From: Lacticaseibacillus nasuensis JCM 17158
GTDB lineage: Bacteria; Bacillota; Bacilli; Lactobacillales; Lactobacillaceae
Length of the DNA stretch: 64,000 bases
Assembly: GCF_001434705.1 (NCBI RefSeq)
Contig: NZ_AZDJ01000001.1
Span: 206,122-270,121, forward strand
Reading direction: 5' to 3'
Shown here: piece by piece, positions 1-9,100 of the stretch
Position numbering within the stretch: the stretch's first letter is position 1
How the letters are laid out: every line of letters begins with the position of its first letter
Notes under the pieces: model-generated
Databases searched by the model: none
Told to the model about the DNA's origin: nothing
The model's input: the letters and a program-made list of their open reading frames with translations, nothing else
Position numbers and translations under genes: made by a program

Positions 1-1
1 C

Positions 2-499
2 TTGTTGCGCCAGATTCAATCCGAAACCCACTCCGGCATTATTTTGATTACCCATGACCTCGGGGTCGTGGCCGAAACCGCGGATCGCGTCGCCGTCATG
101 TACGCCGGCCAAATCGTGGAAAAAGGCAGCGTCAAGGATGTCTTCGAGCACCCGACGCACCCGTACACCCGCAGTCTTCTGCGCTCCATGCCGCAGGCGG
201 ACTCCGATGACGATGAACTGCACGTCATCCAAGGCGTCGTGCCGTCATTGAAAAACATGCAAATTGAAGGCTGCCGCTTCGCCGAACGGATTCCGTGGAT
301 TCCTGACAGCGCGCATGAAGCCAAGCCGACGATGCATGAAGTTGGCCCGGATCACTTCGTTCAGTGCACGTGCTACAAGTCGTTCCACTTCGAAGACGAA
401 CCGGCACCAACCGCCGAGCAAATCGCCGCGGCACCGGACAAGCCAGCCGTAGAAACTGCGGTTGGTGGCGCCGGCGTCACCGACGATTCGGAAGATTAA
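2..499 (+). CDS. oppD: Oligopeptide ABC transporter ATP-binding protein OppD (C-terminal part)
   Basis: The gene runs in from outside the window, so the first codon here is internal and the Walker A and signature motifs are missing. What remains begins just after Walker B, with the H-switch in ITHDLGVVAETADRV. The usual oligopeptide-ATPase tail follows (HPYTRSLLRSMPQ, then a GCRFAERIPW segment and a late CTC). With OppF it forms the cytoplasmic ATPase pair that powers peptide import through OppB/OppC. Only 13 nt separate it from oppF, so the two are co-transcribed. Assignment rests on the C-terminal domain and the neighbouring oppF, oppB, oppC and oppA. Confidence 0.93.
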   Translation: MLRQIQSETHSGIILITHDLGVVAETADRVAVMYAGQIVEKGSVKDVFEHPTHPYTRSLLRSMPQADSDDDELHVIQGVVPSLKNMQIEGCRFAERIPWIPDSAHEAKPTMHEVGPDHFVQCTCYKSFHFEDEPAPTAEQIAAAPDKPAVETAVGGAGVTDDSED

Positions 500-512
500 C
501 GGGGGAAACATT

Positions 513-1463
513 ATGGCATTGATTGAAATTCGCAACCTCAAGATCCACTACCCGATTCGCAGCGGCTTCTGGAATCGCGTCACCGACCATGTGCTCGCCG
601 TCGACGGCGTCAACTTCGACATCGAAGAAGGCGAAACCTACGGGCTGATTGGCGAATCCGGTTCCGGTAAGTCCACCATCGGCAAGGCCATCGTGGGCCT
701 CGAGCCCGTTACGTCCGGCCAGATTATTTACAAGGGCAAGGACATCACCAAGGCCAAGAACCGCAAGGCCTTGCAATACAACAAGGACGTCCAAATGATT
801 TTTCAGGATTCCTTGTCGAGCCTGAATCCCCGTAAGCGCATCGAAGACATCATCGCCGAGCCGATTCGCAACTTCCAACGCCTCAGCGCCACGGAAGAAC
901 GCAAGCGCGTCCAGGAGCTCTTGGACATCGTCGGCATGCCAAGCGACGCGTTGTACAAGTACCCGCATGAATTCTCCGGCGGCCAGCGCCAGCGCATCGG
1001 CGTGGCCCGGGCCGTGGCGACCAACCCGAAGTTGATCGTCGCCGACGAACCCGTTTCGGCGCTGGACCTGTCCGTGCAGGCGCAGGTGCTGAACTTCATG
1101 AAGCGCATCCAGGAACAGTACAACATTTCTTATTTGTTCATCTCTCATGACCTGGGTGTCGTGAAGCACATGTGTCGGGCGATGGCCATCATGCACCGCG
1201 GCCGCTTCGTTGAAATCGGCACGCGCGAGGACATCTACACCGACCCGAAGCACATCTACACCAAGCGCTTGTTGGCGGCGATTCCTGAAGTCAAGCCCGG
1301 CGACCGTGACGCCCACGTGGCGCACCGCAAGGCCATCGAAAAGGAATTCACCGAAGAAGAGAACCGGTATTACGACAAGAATGGGCGCGTCTATGACCTG
1401 CAACGGGTCAGCGACACGCACCAGGCCGCCTTACCGGAACTGGCAGACGGCGGGGAGGCGTAG
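513..1463 (+). CDS. oppF: Oligopeptide ABC transporter ATP-binding protein OppF
   Basis: Second ATPase of the peptide importer, 316 residues, a normal length for OppF. Walker A GESGSGKS lies at residues 47-54, followed by the Q-loop region (MIFQDSLSSLNPR), the signature FSGGQRQRIGVARA, Walker B LIVADEPVSALD and the H-switch ISHDLG. The start is the ATG of MALIEIRN, preceded by GGGGGAAAC. A longer frame opens upstream at 462 but lies inside oppD and has no ribosome site. Three nucleotides separate it from oppB. Confidence 0.96.
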   Translation: MALIEIRNLKIHYPIRSGFWNRVTDHVLAVDGVNFDIEEGETYGLIGESGSGKSTIGKAIVGLEPVTSGQIIYKGKDITKAKNRKALQYNKDVQMIFQDSLSSLNPRKRIEDIIAEPIRNFQRLSATEERKRVQELLDIVGMPSDALYKYPHEFSGGQRQRIGVARAVATNPKLIVADEPVSALDLSVQAQVLNFMKRIQEQYNISYLFISHDLGVVKHMCRAMAIMHRGRFVEIGTREDIYTDPKHIYTKRLLAAIPEVKPGDRDAHVAHRKAIEKEFTEEENRYYDKNGRVYDLQRVSDTHQAALPELADGGEA

Positions 1464-1466
1464 ACT

Positions 1467-2429
1467 ATGTGGAAAACAATTTTACGACGCGTGCTGATCA
1501 TGATTCCCCAGCTGATTTTGCTGAGTATCTTGGTGTTCATTCTCGCCAAGATGATGCCTGGGGATCCCTTCACCGGCTTGATCACGCCGCAAACAGACCC
1601 AGCGCAAATCGCGCACTTAAAAGCTGCCGCCGGGTTGAATGACCCGTGGTGGACGCAATACTTCCACTGGGTCGTCAACATGTTCCATGGCGACTTAGGG
1701 CAAAGCTACACGTACAAGCGCGCCGTCACCGGCTTGATTGGTGAACGCGCGGTCAACACCTTCTGGTTGGCGCTGCTCACGGTAGTCATTTCTTACGGGA
1801 TCGCCATTCCGTTTGGCGTCATCGCCGGTCGGTATGAAGACACGTTGCGCGACAAGAGCATCCAGCTGTACACGTTCGTTTTGCTGGCGATGCCATCCTT
1901 CGTGTTCTACCTGTTCGGCTTGGTTGTCTTCGGCTACGTGTTGCAGTGGTTCCCAACGAGCGGCTACGTGTCATTGAACGCCGATCCAGGCACCATTGGC
2001 TACTGGGGCAGTCGCTTGTACCACATGATCTTGCCGGCGTTAGTCGGGGGGCTGGTCAGCACCAGCGGTACCATTCAGTACCTGCGCGCCGGGGTCATCG
2101 ATAACACCAACGAAGACTTCGTCCGCACCGCGCGGTCCAAAGGGGTGCCAGAACGCGTCGTCTTTAACCGGCACATTTTGCGCAACTCCTTGCTGCCAAT
2201 CGCGGCGTTTCTGGGGAACTCGATCACCGGCTTGCTCGGTGGGTCGATCTACGTTGAAACGATTTTCAGTTACCAAGGGATGGGGCAATTATTCGTTTCG
2301 TCCATTACTGCTAACGACTATTCCGTCATCACGGCATTGACCTTGCTGTTCGGCTTCTTGACCCTGTTAGGGAACTTGTTGTCCGATATCATCATGAGCA
2401 TCGTTGATCCACGTGTCCGGGTCGAGTAG
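1467..2429 (+). CDS. oppB: Oligopeptide ABC transporter permease OppB
   Basis: Inner-membrane permease of 320 residues. It starts with a hydrophobic helix after MWKTILRRV and carries the family's early MPGDPF motif near residue 30. The EAA-type cytoplasmic loop that docks the ATPases is visible as ARSKGVPERVVFNRHILRNS. Several further hydrophobic stretches follow. It pairs with OppC to form the channel. It lies between oppF (3 nt) and oppC in the operon. Confidence 0.95.
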   Translation: MWKTILRRVLIMIPQLILLSILVFILAKMMPGDPFTGLITPQTDPAQIAHLKAAAGLNDPWWTQYFHWVVNMFHGDLGQSYTYKRAVTGLIGERAVNTFWLALLTVVISYGIAIPFGVIAGRYEDTLRDKSIQLYTFVLLAMPSFVFYLFGLVVFGYVLQWFPTSGYVSLNADPGTIGYWGSRLYHMILPALVGGLVSTSGTIQYLRAGVIDNTNEDFVRTARSKGVPERVVFNRHILRNSLLPIAAFLGNSITGLLGGSIYVETIFSYQGMGQLFVSSITANDYSVITALTLLFGFLTLLGNLLSDIIMSIVDPRVRVE

Positions 2430-2446
2430 GAAAGGGGGAAATGACA

Positions 2447-3367
2447 ATGGCTAAAGAAGACACACCAACGACTGACACCCAGGTGCCAGAAACTGCAATT
2501 GCCGCTTCACCTTCCGCTTTCCGGGTAATTGTACGTGAATTTTTGAAGGACAAAGGCGCCATCGTCGCCTTAGTCATCGCGATTTTGATTATTGCCGCGG
2601 CGCTGATCGTCGGCACCATGAACTCCGGGGAGCTGACCACCAACGTTAACGTCTTGGACCGCTACATGGCCCCGGGCGTGAACGGGCACATTCTCGGCAC
2701 CGATGAAGGCGGCCGGGACATCTTCCGGTATCTGTTCGTTGCCGCCCGTAACTCCATCGGCATTGGGGTTTCCGTGGCGATTCTGATCGAGTTTATCGGC
2801 ATCGTGCTCGGCACCATTTCCGGTTACTTCGGCGGCATGGTCGATAACGTCATCATGCGCATCGTCGATTTCTGGATGGTCCTGCCATCCATGCTGTTGA
2901 TCATCGTCTTGGTCACCATCGTGCCACATTACGACGGCTTCAAGCTGGTCATGATCATGACGGCCTTTTCGTGGATGACCACCACGCGACTCGTGCGCTC
3001 ACAGGTCTTGTCGCAAGGGCGGCGCGATTATGTGTACGCCTCGAAAACTAGCGGCACCAGCAACTTTAAGATTATGTTTGCCGGCGTCTTGCCGAATATT
3101 AGCTCCATCATCATCACCGACTTGACGCTGACCATCGCCTCAAGTATCGGCCTAGAATCTGGGCTGGCCTTCCTGGGCTTTGGCCTGCCAAACAGCACGC
3201 CTAGTCTTGGGACCTTAATCGGGTATGCGACCAATCCCGAAGTCACCATCGACCGCTGGTGGGTGTGGCTGCCAGCCGCGTTAGTCTTGTTAGGGCTGTC
3301 GCTGTCGATTAACTTCGTCGGCCAGGCCTTGAAGCGCGCCGCTGACTCCCGTCAACGCCGTGGTTAG
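2447..3367 (+). CDS. oppC: Oligopeptide ABC transporter permease OppC
   Basis: Second permease, 306 residues from the chosen start. It has a soluble N-terminal stretch, a first membrane helix (IVALVIAILIIAAALIVG), the LGTDEGGRDIFRYLF motif typical of OppC/DppC, and an EAA-type loop (YASKTSGTSNFKIMFAGVLPN). Two in-frame ATGs occur at 2441 and 2447. The GGGGG ribosome site ends at 2438, so spacing favours 2447. It closes the D-F-B-C block. oppA follows after 164 nt with its own promoter. Confidence 0.94.
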   Translation: MAKEDTPTTDTQVPETAIAASPSAFRVIVREFLKDKGAIVALVIAILIIAAALIVGTMNSGELTTNVNVLDRYMAPGVNGHILGTDEGGRDIFRYLFVAARNSIGIGVSVAILIEFIGIVLGTISGYFGGMVDNVIMRIVDFWMVLPSMLLIIVLVTIVPHYDGFKLVMIMTAFSWMTTTRLVRSQVLSQGRRDYVYASKTSGTSNFKIMFAGVLPNISSIIITDLTLTIASSIGLESGLAFLGFGLPNSTPSLGTLIGYATNPEVTIDRWWVWLPAALVLLGLSLSINFVGQALKRAADSRQRRG

Positions 3368-3370
3368 TCT

Positions 3371-3390
3371 CATGAAATGAGGATTTCATG
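3371..3390. repeat. Short perfect inverted repeat after oppC
   Basis: CATGAAAT and ATTTCATG are separated by GAGG directly after the oppC stop. No T-run follows, so it is a poor intrinsic terminator. It could be an operator upstream of the oppA promoter or a stabiliser at the end of the oppDFBC message. Confidence 0.6.
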
Positions 3391-3430
3391 AAAAACTTCG
3401 CCAATTTCTCAAACTTTTTGCACATTACAG

Positions 3431-3459
3431 TTGACGTAGAATTTTCATGATGCTATCAT
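3431..3459 (+). promoter_or_regulatory. oppA promoter
   Basis: TTGACG at 3431-3436 and TATCAT at 3454-3459 are separated by 17 nt, with TGC directly before the -10 box (extended -10). This gives oppA an independent promoter, expected because the binding protein is needed in excess over the membrane subunits. Confidence 0.85.
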
Positions 3460-3480
3460 TTTTGTCACAGAAAGCTTTTC

Positions 3481-3500
3481 AATCCTTTGGGCAAAGGATT
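3481..3500 (+). promoter_or_regulatory. Hairpin in the oppA 5' untranslated region
   Basis: AATCCTTT-GGGC-AAAGGATT is a perfect 8-bp stem with a 4-nt loop. It lies about 15 nt after the predicted transcription start and 32 nt before the oppA start codon. There is no T-run. It may protect the 5' end of an abundant mRNA or bind a regulator. Confidence 0.6.
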
Positions 3501-3531
3501 GAGGGGTTCTGGAAATTAGGGGGGAAACAAC

Positions 3532-5307
3532 ATGAGTAAAAAATCCATTCTGGGTTCTGTTACCATGGTCGCTGCCTTAACCGTGCTTCTGGCGGCTTGC
3601 GGCTCCAAGAGTAACAGCTCCAGCAGCTCCAGCAGTTCCACCAAACAACAAACCTTCCCGTTAGCAACGACTAACAAGAAGGCTGCGGTCAAGGGTGCAA
3701 CCTTGAACATCGCCGTTGTTGATGATTCGCCATTCAAAGGGGTCTTCAACGAAGAGCTCTATGATGATGCTTACGATGCCGACTTCATGACACCAGCGGC
3801 TGAATCCTTGTTTGGCACCACGTCCGGCTTCAAGTTCAACGACAAAGGTGCTGCCAGCATCAAGTTCGACAACGACAAGAAGACCGCCACGATCGAGATC
3901 AAGAAGAACGTGAAGTGGTCTGATGGCAAGCCTGTGACTGCCAAGGATATCGAGTATGCGTACGAAATCGTCGCCAACAAAGACACGTCGACTTCTCGTT
4001 ACACCGGTTCCTTGCAGAACATCGAAGGCTTGAGCGAGTATCATGATGGCAAGTCCAAGACGATTTCTGGGGTTGAAATGCCTGACGGTGCCGATGGCCA
4101 GAAAGTCATCCTGCACTTCAAGCAAATGAAGCCAGGCTTTACGCAGTCCGGGAATGGTTACTTCCTTGAATCTGCTGCACCATACCACTACTTGAAGAGT
4201 GTGCCATTCAAGAAGTTGGCTTCTAGCGATCAAGTGCGGAAGTCGCCACTGTTCTTTGGCCCTTACGTCATGAGCAAGATCGTGCCTGGCCAATCCGTTG
4301 CCTACACGGCTAACAAGTACTACTGGAAGGGCGAACCGAAGACTAAGAAGCTGACAGCCTCCGTTGTTTCCACCTCCTCCATCGTTTCTGGTTTGAAGAA
4401 CAAGAAGTATGACATTGCTATGGAAATGCCTACCGATAACTATTCTTCTTACAAGAACGTCAAGGGTTACAAGATCCTTGGTAAGGAAGACTTGTCTTAC
4501 ACCTACATCGGCTTCCACGTTGGTAAGTGGGACGCCAAGAAGGGTGTCAACGTCATGGACAAGAACGCCAAGATGAACAACAAGTCCCTGCGTCAGGCGA
4601 TGAGCTACGCGCTGAACTTGGATGAAATCAACAACAAGTTCTACCCAGGCCTGCGTTCCACTGGGACCACGTTGATTCCACCTGTCTTCAAGGAATTCCA
4701 CGACAGCTCCTTGAAGGGCTACCCACTGAACATCAAGAAGGCGAACAAGCTGCTTGATGATGCGGGTTACAAGAAGGGCAAAGATGGCTACCGGACTGAT
4801 CCTAACGGCAAGAAGTTGACCATTCGCTTCGCTTCCATGGCCGGTGGCGATTCCGCGACTGCCATTGCCCAAGACTACATCCAGCAATGGAAGAAGATCG
4901 GCCTGCGCGTCAAGCTGACTTCTGGTCGCCTGCTTGAATTCCAAAACTTCTACGACAAGATCCAAAACGACACGAACGACTACGATGTGTTCCAGGCCGC
5001 TTGGTCCCTGTCTTCCGAACCTTCACCTGCTGACTTGTTCAGTGAACAAGCGCCTTACAACTTCAGCCGCTTCGTTTCGAAGAAGCACAACAAGCTGATT
5101 GCTGACATCGACAGTGAAGCTTCTCTGAATGCGGATCACCGTAAGAAGGCGTTCTACGCATGGCAGAAGTGGATGATGGATCAAGACTACGTTGAACCAG
5201 TGCAATACCGGACCAACGTAACGCCTGTTTCCAACCGGGTCAAGAACTTCACCATCCAATGGGGTTCATCTCCTTGGAACGAAGTGGAACTTACTGCTAA
5301 AGACTAA
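3532..5307 (+). CDS. oppA: Oligopeptide-binding lipoprotein OppA
   Basis: Extracellular solute-binding protein (family 5 type) of 591 residues that captures peptides for OppBCDF. The signal peptide MSKKSILGSVTMVAALTVLL ends in a lipobox LAAC with the lipidated cysteine at residue 23, followed by a Ser-rich linker. The mature protein shows family features such as KWSDGKPVTAKDIEYAYE and an LRQAMSYALNLDEI segment. GGGGGGAAACAAC precedes the ATG. Its codon use looks more biased to favoured codons than the flanking genes, as expected for a highly expressed protein. A strong terminator follows. Confidence 0.96.
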   Translation: MSKKSILGSVTMVAALTVLLAACGSKSNSSSSSSSSTKQQTFPLATTNKKAAVKGATLNIAVVDDSPFKGVFNEELYDDAYDADFMTPAAESLFGTTSGFKFNDKGAASIKFDNDKKTATIEIKKNVKWSDGKPVTAKDIEYAYEIVANKDTSTSRYTGSLQNIEGLSEYHDGKSKTISGVEMPDGADGQKVILHFKQMKPGFTQSGNGYFLESAAPYHYLKSVPFKKLASSDQVRKSPLFFGPYVMSKIVPGQSVAYTANKYYWKGEPKTKKLTASVVSTSSIVSGLKNKKYDIAMEMPTDNYSSYKNVKGYKILGKEDLSYTYIGFHVGKWDAKKGVNVMDKNAKMNNKSLRQAMSYALNLDEINNKFYPGLRSTGTTLIPPVFKEFHDSSLKGYPLNIKKANKLLDDAGYKKGKDGYRTDPNGKKLTIRFASMAGGDSATAIAQDYIQQWKKIGLRVKLTSGRLLEFQNFYDKIQNDTNDYDVFQAAWSLSSEPSPADLFSEQAPYNFSRFVSKKHNKLIADIDSEASLNADHRKKAFYAWQKWMMDQDYVEPVQYRTNVTPVSNRVKNFTIQWGSSPWNEVELTAKD

Positions 5308-5321
5308 ACTCTAATTTCCAG

Positions 5322-5352
5322 AAGGCAATCGCGCAAGCGGTTGTCTTTTTTT
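5322..5352 (+). terminator. Terminator after oppA
   Basis: GGCAATCGC-GCAA-GCGGTTGTC forms a 9-bp stem with two G-U pairs, followed by seven T. Confidence 0.9.
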
Positions 5353-5377
5353 GTGCGAGAAGTTTCTGCGAGACTTT

Positions 5378-5406
5378 TTGCGGCCGGGCGCGCTCTTCTG
5401 TATAAT
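5378..5406 (+). promoter_or_regulatory. Promoter of the rnc-smc-ftsY unit
   Basis: TTGCGG at 5378-5383, 17-nt spacer, then a consensus TATAAT at 5401-5406. Confidence 0.8.
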
Positions 5407-5446
5407 AGGCAAGGACACGTTACGGTCACATTAGAGGAGGAAGCAC

Positions 5447-6175
5447 ATGGTTGCATCAGAGTTTGTCAGTGAATTGCGGCACCGGTACGGGATCGAGTTT
5501 AAGGATCTCGCGATTCTTGACGAAGCCTTCACCCATTCCTCCTATGTGAATGAGCACCAAAACATGGGGCTGCGCGACAACGAGCGCCTCGAGTTTCTCG
5601 GCGACGCGGTGCTGGAGATCACCGTGTCGGATTACTTGTACCGCCACTACCCGACGCTGCCAGAAGGCAAACTGACCCGCATGCGCGCGGCTATCGTGCA
5701 AACCCGCAGCTTCTCGATGTTTTCTAAGGAGGCGCACTTCGATCGCTACGTGCGCCTCGGCAAGGGCGAAGAAGCCGCCGGCGCGCGCAGCCGCTTGACG
5801 CTGTTGGAGGATTTGTTTGAGGCCTTCAATGGCGCGCTATACCTCGACCAAGGGCGTGAAGCCAACGTGAAATTCGCCGAGCAGGTGATTTTCCCGCACA
5901 TCGCCGCCGGGGAGTTCGACGCCAACCTCGACCACAAGACGGCGCTGCAGGAATTTGTGCAGCAAGACGGCGAGGTCAAGATCGAATACCAATTGCTGAG
6001 TGAAAACGGTCCGGCCCACGCCCGCCAGTTCAAGGTGGACGTGGTCGTCGACGGCCAGGTGCTCGGCACCGGCGTCGGCAAAAATAAAAAAGCGGCTGAG
6101 CAAGACGCGGCGCACAACGCCTTAACGACGTTGCGCCAGGCCCCAAGCGCCGGCTCAGCATCGACTGGAAGTTAA
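5447..6175 (+). CDS. rnc: Ribonuclease III
   Basis: Double-strand-specific endoribonuclease (242 residues) that processes rRNA precursors and structured mRNAs. The catalytic signature NERLEFLGDAVLEI is at residues 45-58, and later acidic residues of the RNase III domain (LLEDLFEAFNGALYLD) are present. A C-terminal double-stranded-RNA-binding domain runs from about residue 160, ending in the typical GxGKNKKAAEQDAAHNAL motif. The ATG follows AGAGGAGGAAGCAC. First gene of a unit with smc (3 nt apart) and ftsY, an order common in lactobacilli. Confidence 0.97.
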   Translation: MVASEFVSELRHRYGIEFKDLAILDEAFTHSSYVNEHQNMGLRDNERLEFLGDAVLEITVSDYLYRHYPTLPEGKLTRMRAAIVQTRSFSMFSKEAHFDRYVRLGKGEEAAGARSRLTLLEDLFEAFNGALYLDQGREANVKFAEQVIFPHIAAGEFDANLDHKTALQEFVQQDGEVKIEYQLLSENGPAHARQFKVDVVVDGQVLGTGVGKNKKAAEQDAAHNALTTLRQAPSAGSASTGS

Positions 6176-6178
6176 CCT

Positions 6179-9100
6179 ATGCAATTAAAGCAACTAACCA
6201 TCAACGGCTTCAAATCCTTCGCCGACAAAACCACCATCGAATTCGTCTCGGGGCTCACCGGCATCGTCGGCCCCAACGGCAGCGGCAAGAGCAACATCAC
6301 CGAAGCGATTCGCTGGGCGCTGGGCGAGCAAAGCGCCAAAAGCCTGCGCGGGGAGAAAATGGGCGACGTCATTTTTGCCGGCACCGCCAACCGCCCGCCG
6401 CTGAACCGCGCCGAGGTGGTCATGACCTTCGATAACAGCGATGGCTACTTGAAGGAGCAACCCGCCACCGTCGCCATCACGCGGCGGCTGTACCGCGACG
6501 GCGAGTCCGATTTTCTCATCAACAACCAAGCGGTGCGGCTCAAGGACATCGTCGACTTGTTCATGGACTCGGGGCTGGGCAAGGAGAGCTTCTCCTTTAT
6601 TTCCCAGGGCCGCGTCGAGGCGATTTTTAACAGTAAACCAGAGGAACGCCGGGGGATCTTGGAAGAGGCCGCCGGTGTTTTGAAGTACAAGCAGCAAAAA
6701 ACCAAGGCCGAACGCGAGCTCACCACCACCGATGATAACCTCGACCGCGTCAACGACATCATCCAAGAACTCCACCGCCAGCTGGCGCCGTTGGAGGAGC
6801 AAGCGAGCCTGGCCCGCGACTTCGAGCAGCAAACCAGCGAATATCAGCAGATTCACAAGCAGATTCTGGCGCTGGAGATTCAACAGTTTGCCGCCGAGCA
6901 GGAACAAACCCAAGCGGCCAACCGTGAGACCAAGCAAATCGTCGCCGCCCAAGCTGACCGCGCCAAGTCGCTGGAGGCTAAGTCGGAGGCCTTGACCCAA
7001 ACCGAAGACGACTTGGAACGCGAACTCAACCAACTCAACGACGACATCTTGGCCAAGTCGATGCGGCTGGAGGGCCTCACCGGCGAGGCCAATTTGTCCT
7101 CCGAGCGCGTTAGCAACGCGCAAAGTACGCTGGCCGAGCTCAAGGAGCAACTGGCCAGCGCCACCAGCGACCGCGAGTCGGCAGAAGCCCAGGTGCAGAC
7201 GCTGAGCGACCAGGTGGCGGCGCAAACCACTAAGCGTGCCGCCTTGGCCAAGGCCTTGCAGGATCAGCAAGCCGCCGCCCACACGCCCGCGCAACTCAAC
7301 GAGCAACTCGACGCCGCGCAGAATCACTACATCGACCTCTTGCAGCAACAGGCGACCAATAAAAATGCGCTGGCCGCCACCGAAAAAGATCAGGAACTCG
7401 CCGCGCGGCAAAGCTCCGCCGACGCCACGCGCCTGCACGGCCTGCAGCAAGCCGCCGCTGAGGCGAAGGCCACGGCTGCTACGCAGGCAACTAAGGTGGC
7501 CGACTTAACGTCGCAGCTCGCCACGGCCAGCGCCACCTTGGATGAGGCGCAAGACCGCCTTACCGCCGCGCGCGAGGCGCAAGCCGGCGCCGACACCGCG
7601 TACCGCGACCACGTCGCCGAGTTTCAGCGGGCCAAGGCGCGCTACGAAACGCTCAGCGAACTGAAAGAAGATTATAGCGGCTTTTACGCCGGCGTGCGCG
7701 CCGTGTTGAAGCACAAGGCCAACCTCACCGGCGTAATCGGCGCGGTCGCGGAGTTGTTGACGGTGCCGGCCAAGTATCAACAGGCCATGGACGTCGCCCT
7801 TGGCGCCAACCTGCAAGCCGTCGTCACCACCGACGAAACCGCCGCCCGCGAAGCGATTACCTATTTGAAGCAAACCCGCGCCGGCCGCGCCACCTTTTTG
7901 CCGGTGAGCGTCATTCGCCCCCGCCAATTACCCGCGGCGGTGCAGCGCCAGCTGGCCGAAGCCCCCGGCTTCATCGGCGTCGGCAGTGACTTGGTCCAAG
8001 CCGACCAGGCGGTGCAAAACGTCGTGGCCAATCTCCTCGGCAGCCTGATCGTCGCCGACACCCTAGCCAATGGCGTCAAGCTCGCCAACTTATCTGGCCA
8101 CCGCTACCGCATCGTCACGCTAGACGGCGACATCTTGTCGCCGGGCGGGGCGATGACCGGCGGCCACGCGCAACGCAGTGGCGTCTCGCCGCTAGCTCGC
8201 ACGCAAGAGGCTGCGCGCTTGAAGCAAACGCTGGCCGACATGGTGCCGGCCTTGCAACGGGAAAAAGCCGCGCTGGATGACAAAACCGCCGCGGTGGCCA
8301 CGGCCACCACGGCGGTGACTGAAGCTCAAGCGACCAGCACGCGCCTCACTGCCGATTTACGCGCGGCCACGGCGCAGCGCGACAGCCTCGCCGAGCAGGC
8401 CACCCAAGCCACGCGCCAGGCGCAAGCCGCCAAGCTGGCCGCCGATGCGACCACGGATTTTGCCGCGAAGCTCACGACCTTGCAACACACCGCCACCGAG
8501 CTGGCGGCGGCCATCGCGCAGGCGCAGGCGACGATTACCAACACGAAAGAACAACTGAATTCCGCCACGGCCGCCGAAGCCGAATACCAAGCCCAGCTGA
8601 ATCAGCGGCAAACGGCGCTGGCGGTGTTGACCACCGAGTGGCAAACCGCCAAGACCCAGCTGCAGCAGTGGCAAGACCAAGCCGCCCAGCTCGCCCAACA
8701 GGTGAAGACGCTGACGGCCCGCATCGCGCGCATTACCCGCGAATCCGCCGACACCGCTGAGGAAAAAGCCAACCGCGAGGCCACCATCAAGCGCTTGAAT
8801 TCGGAGTTGGCGACGCTGAAGGCCCGCCAGGATCAGCAAGCCAAGGCCAAGGCGGCCAATCACACGACGCTCAGCGAGGTTTCCGCGCAAATTTCCACGG
8901 CCTACGCCAAGCAAAACGCGGCGATGGCCACCGCCGAACAACAAGCCGCCAGCCTCAGCCGCTTGAAGCTGAACCTGGAGAACCGGCTGGCGACCTTGGC
9001 GGAGGATTATCAACTGAGTTTTGAAGCCGCGCAACAGCTGGTCACGCAGCAGCCGGCGGAGTTGCCGGCGATGAAGAGCAAGCTGAAACTGCTCAAGCGC

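Noticed and set aside
3440-3454. CodY-box-like sequence near the oppA -10 region
   Set aside because: Only about 10 of 15 positions fit the published consensus, and just one half-site is good. Not enough to call.
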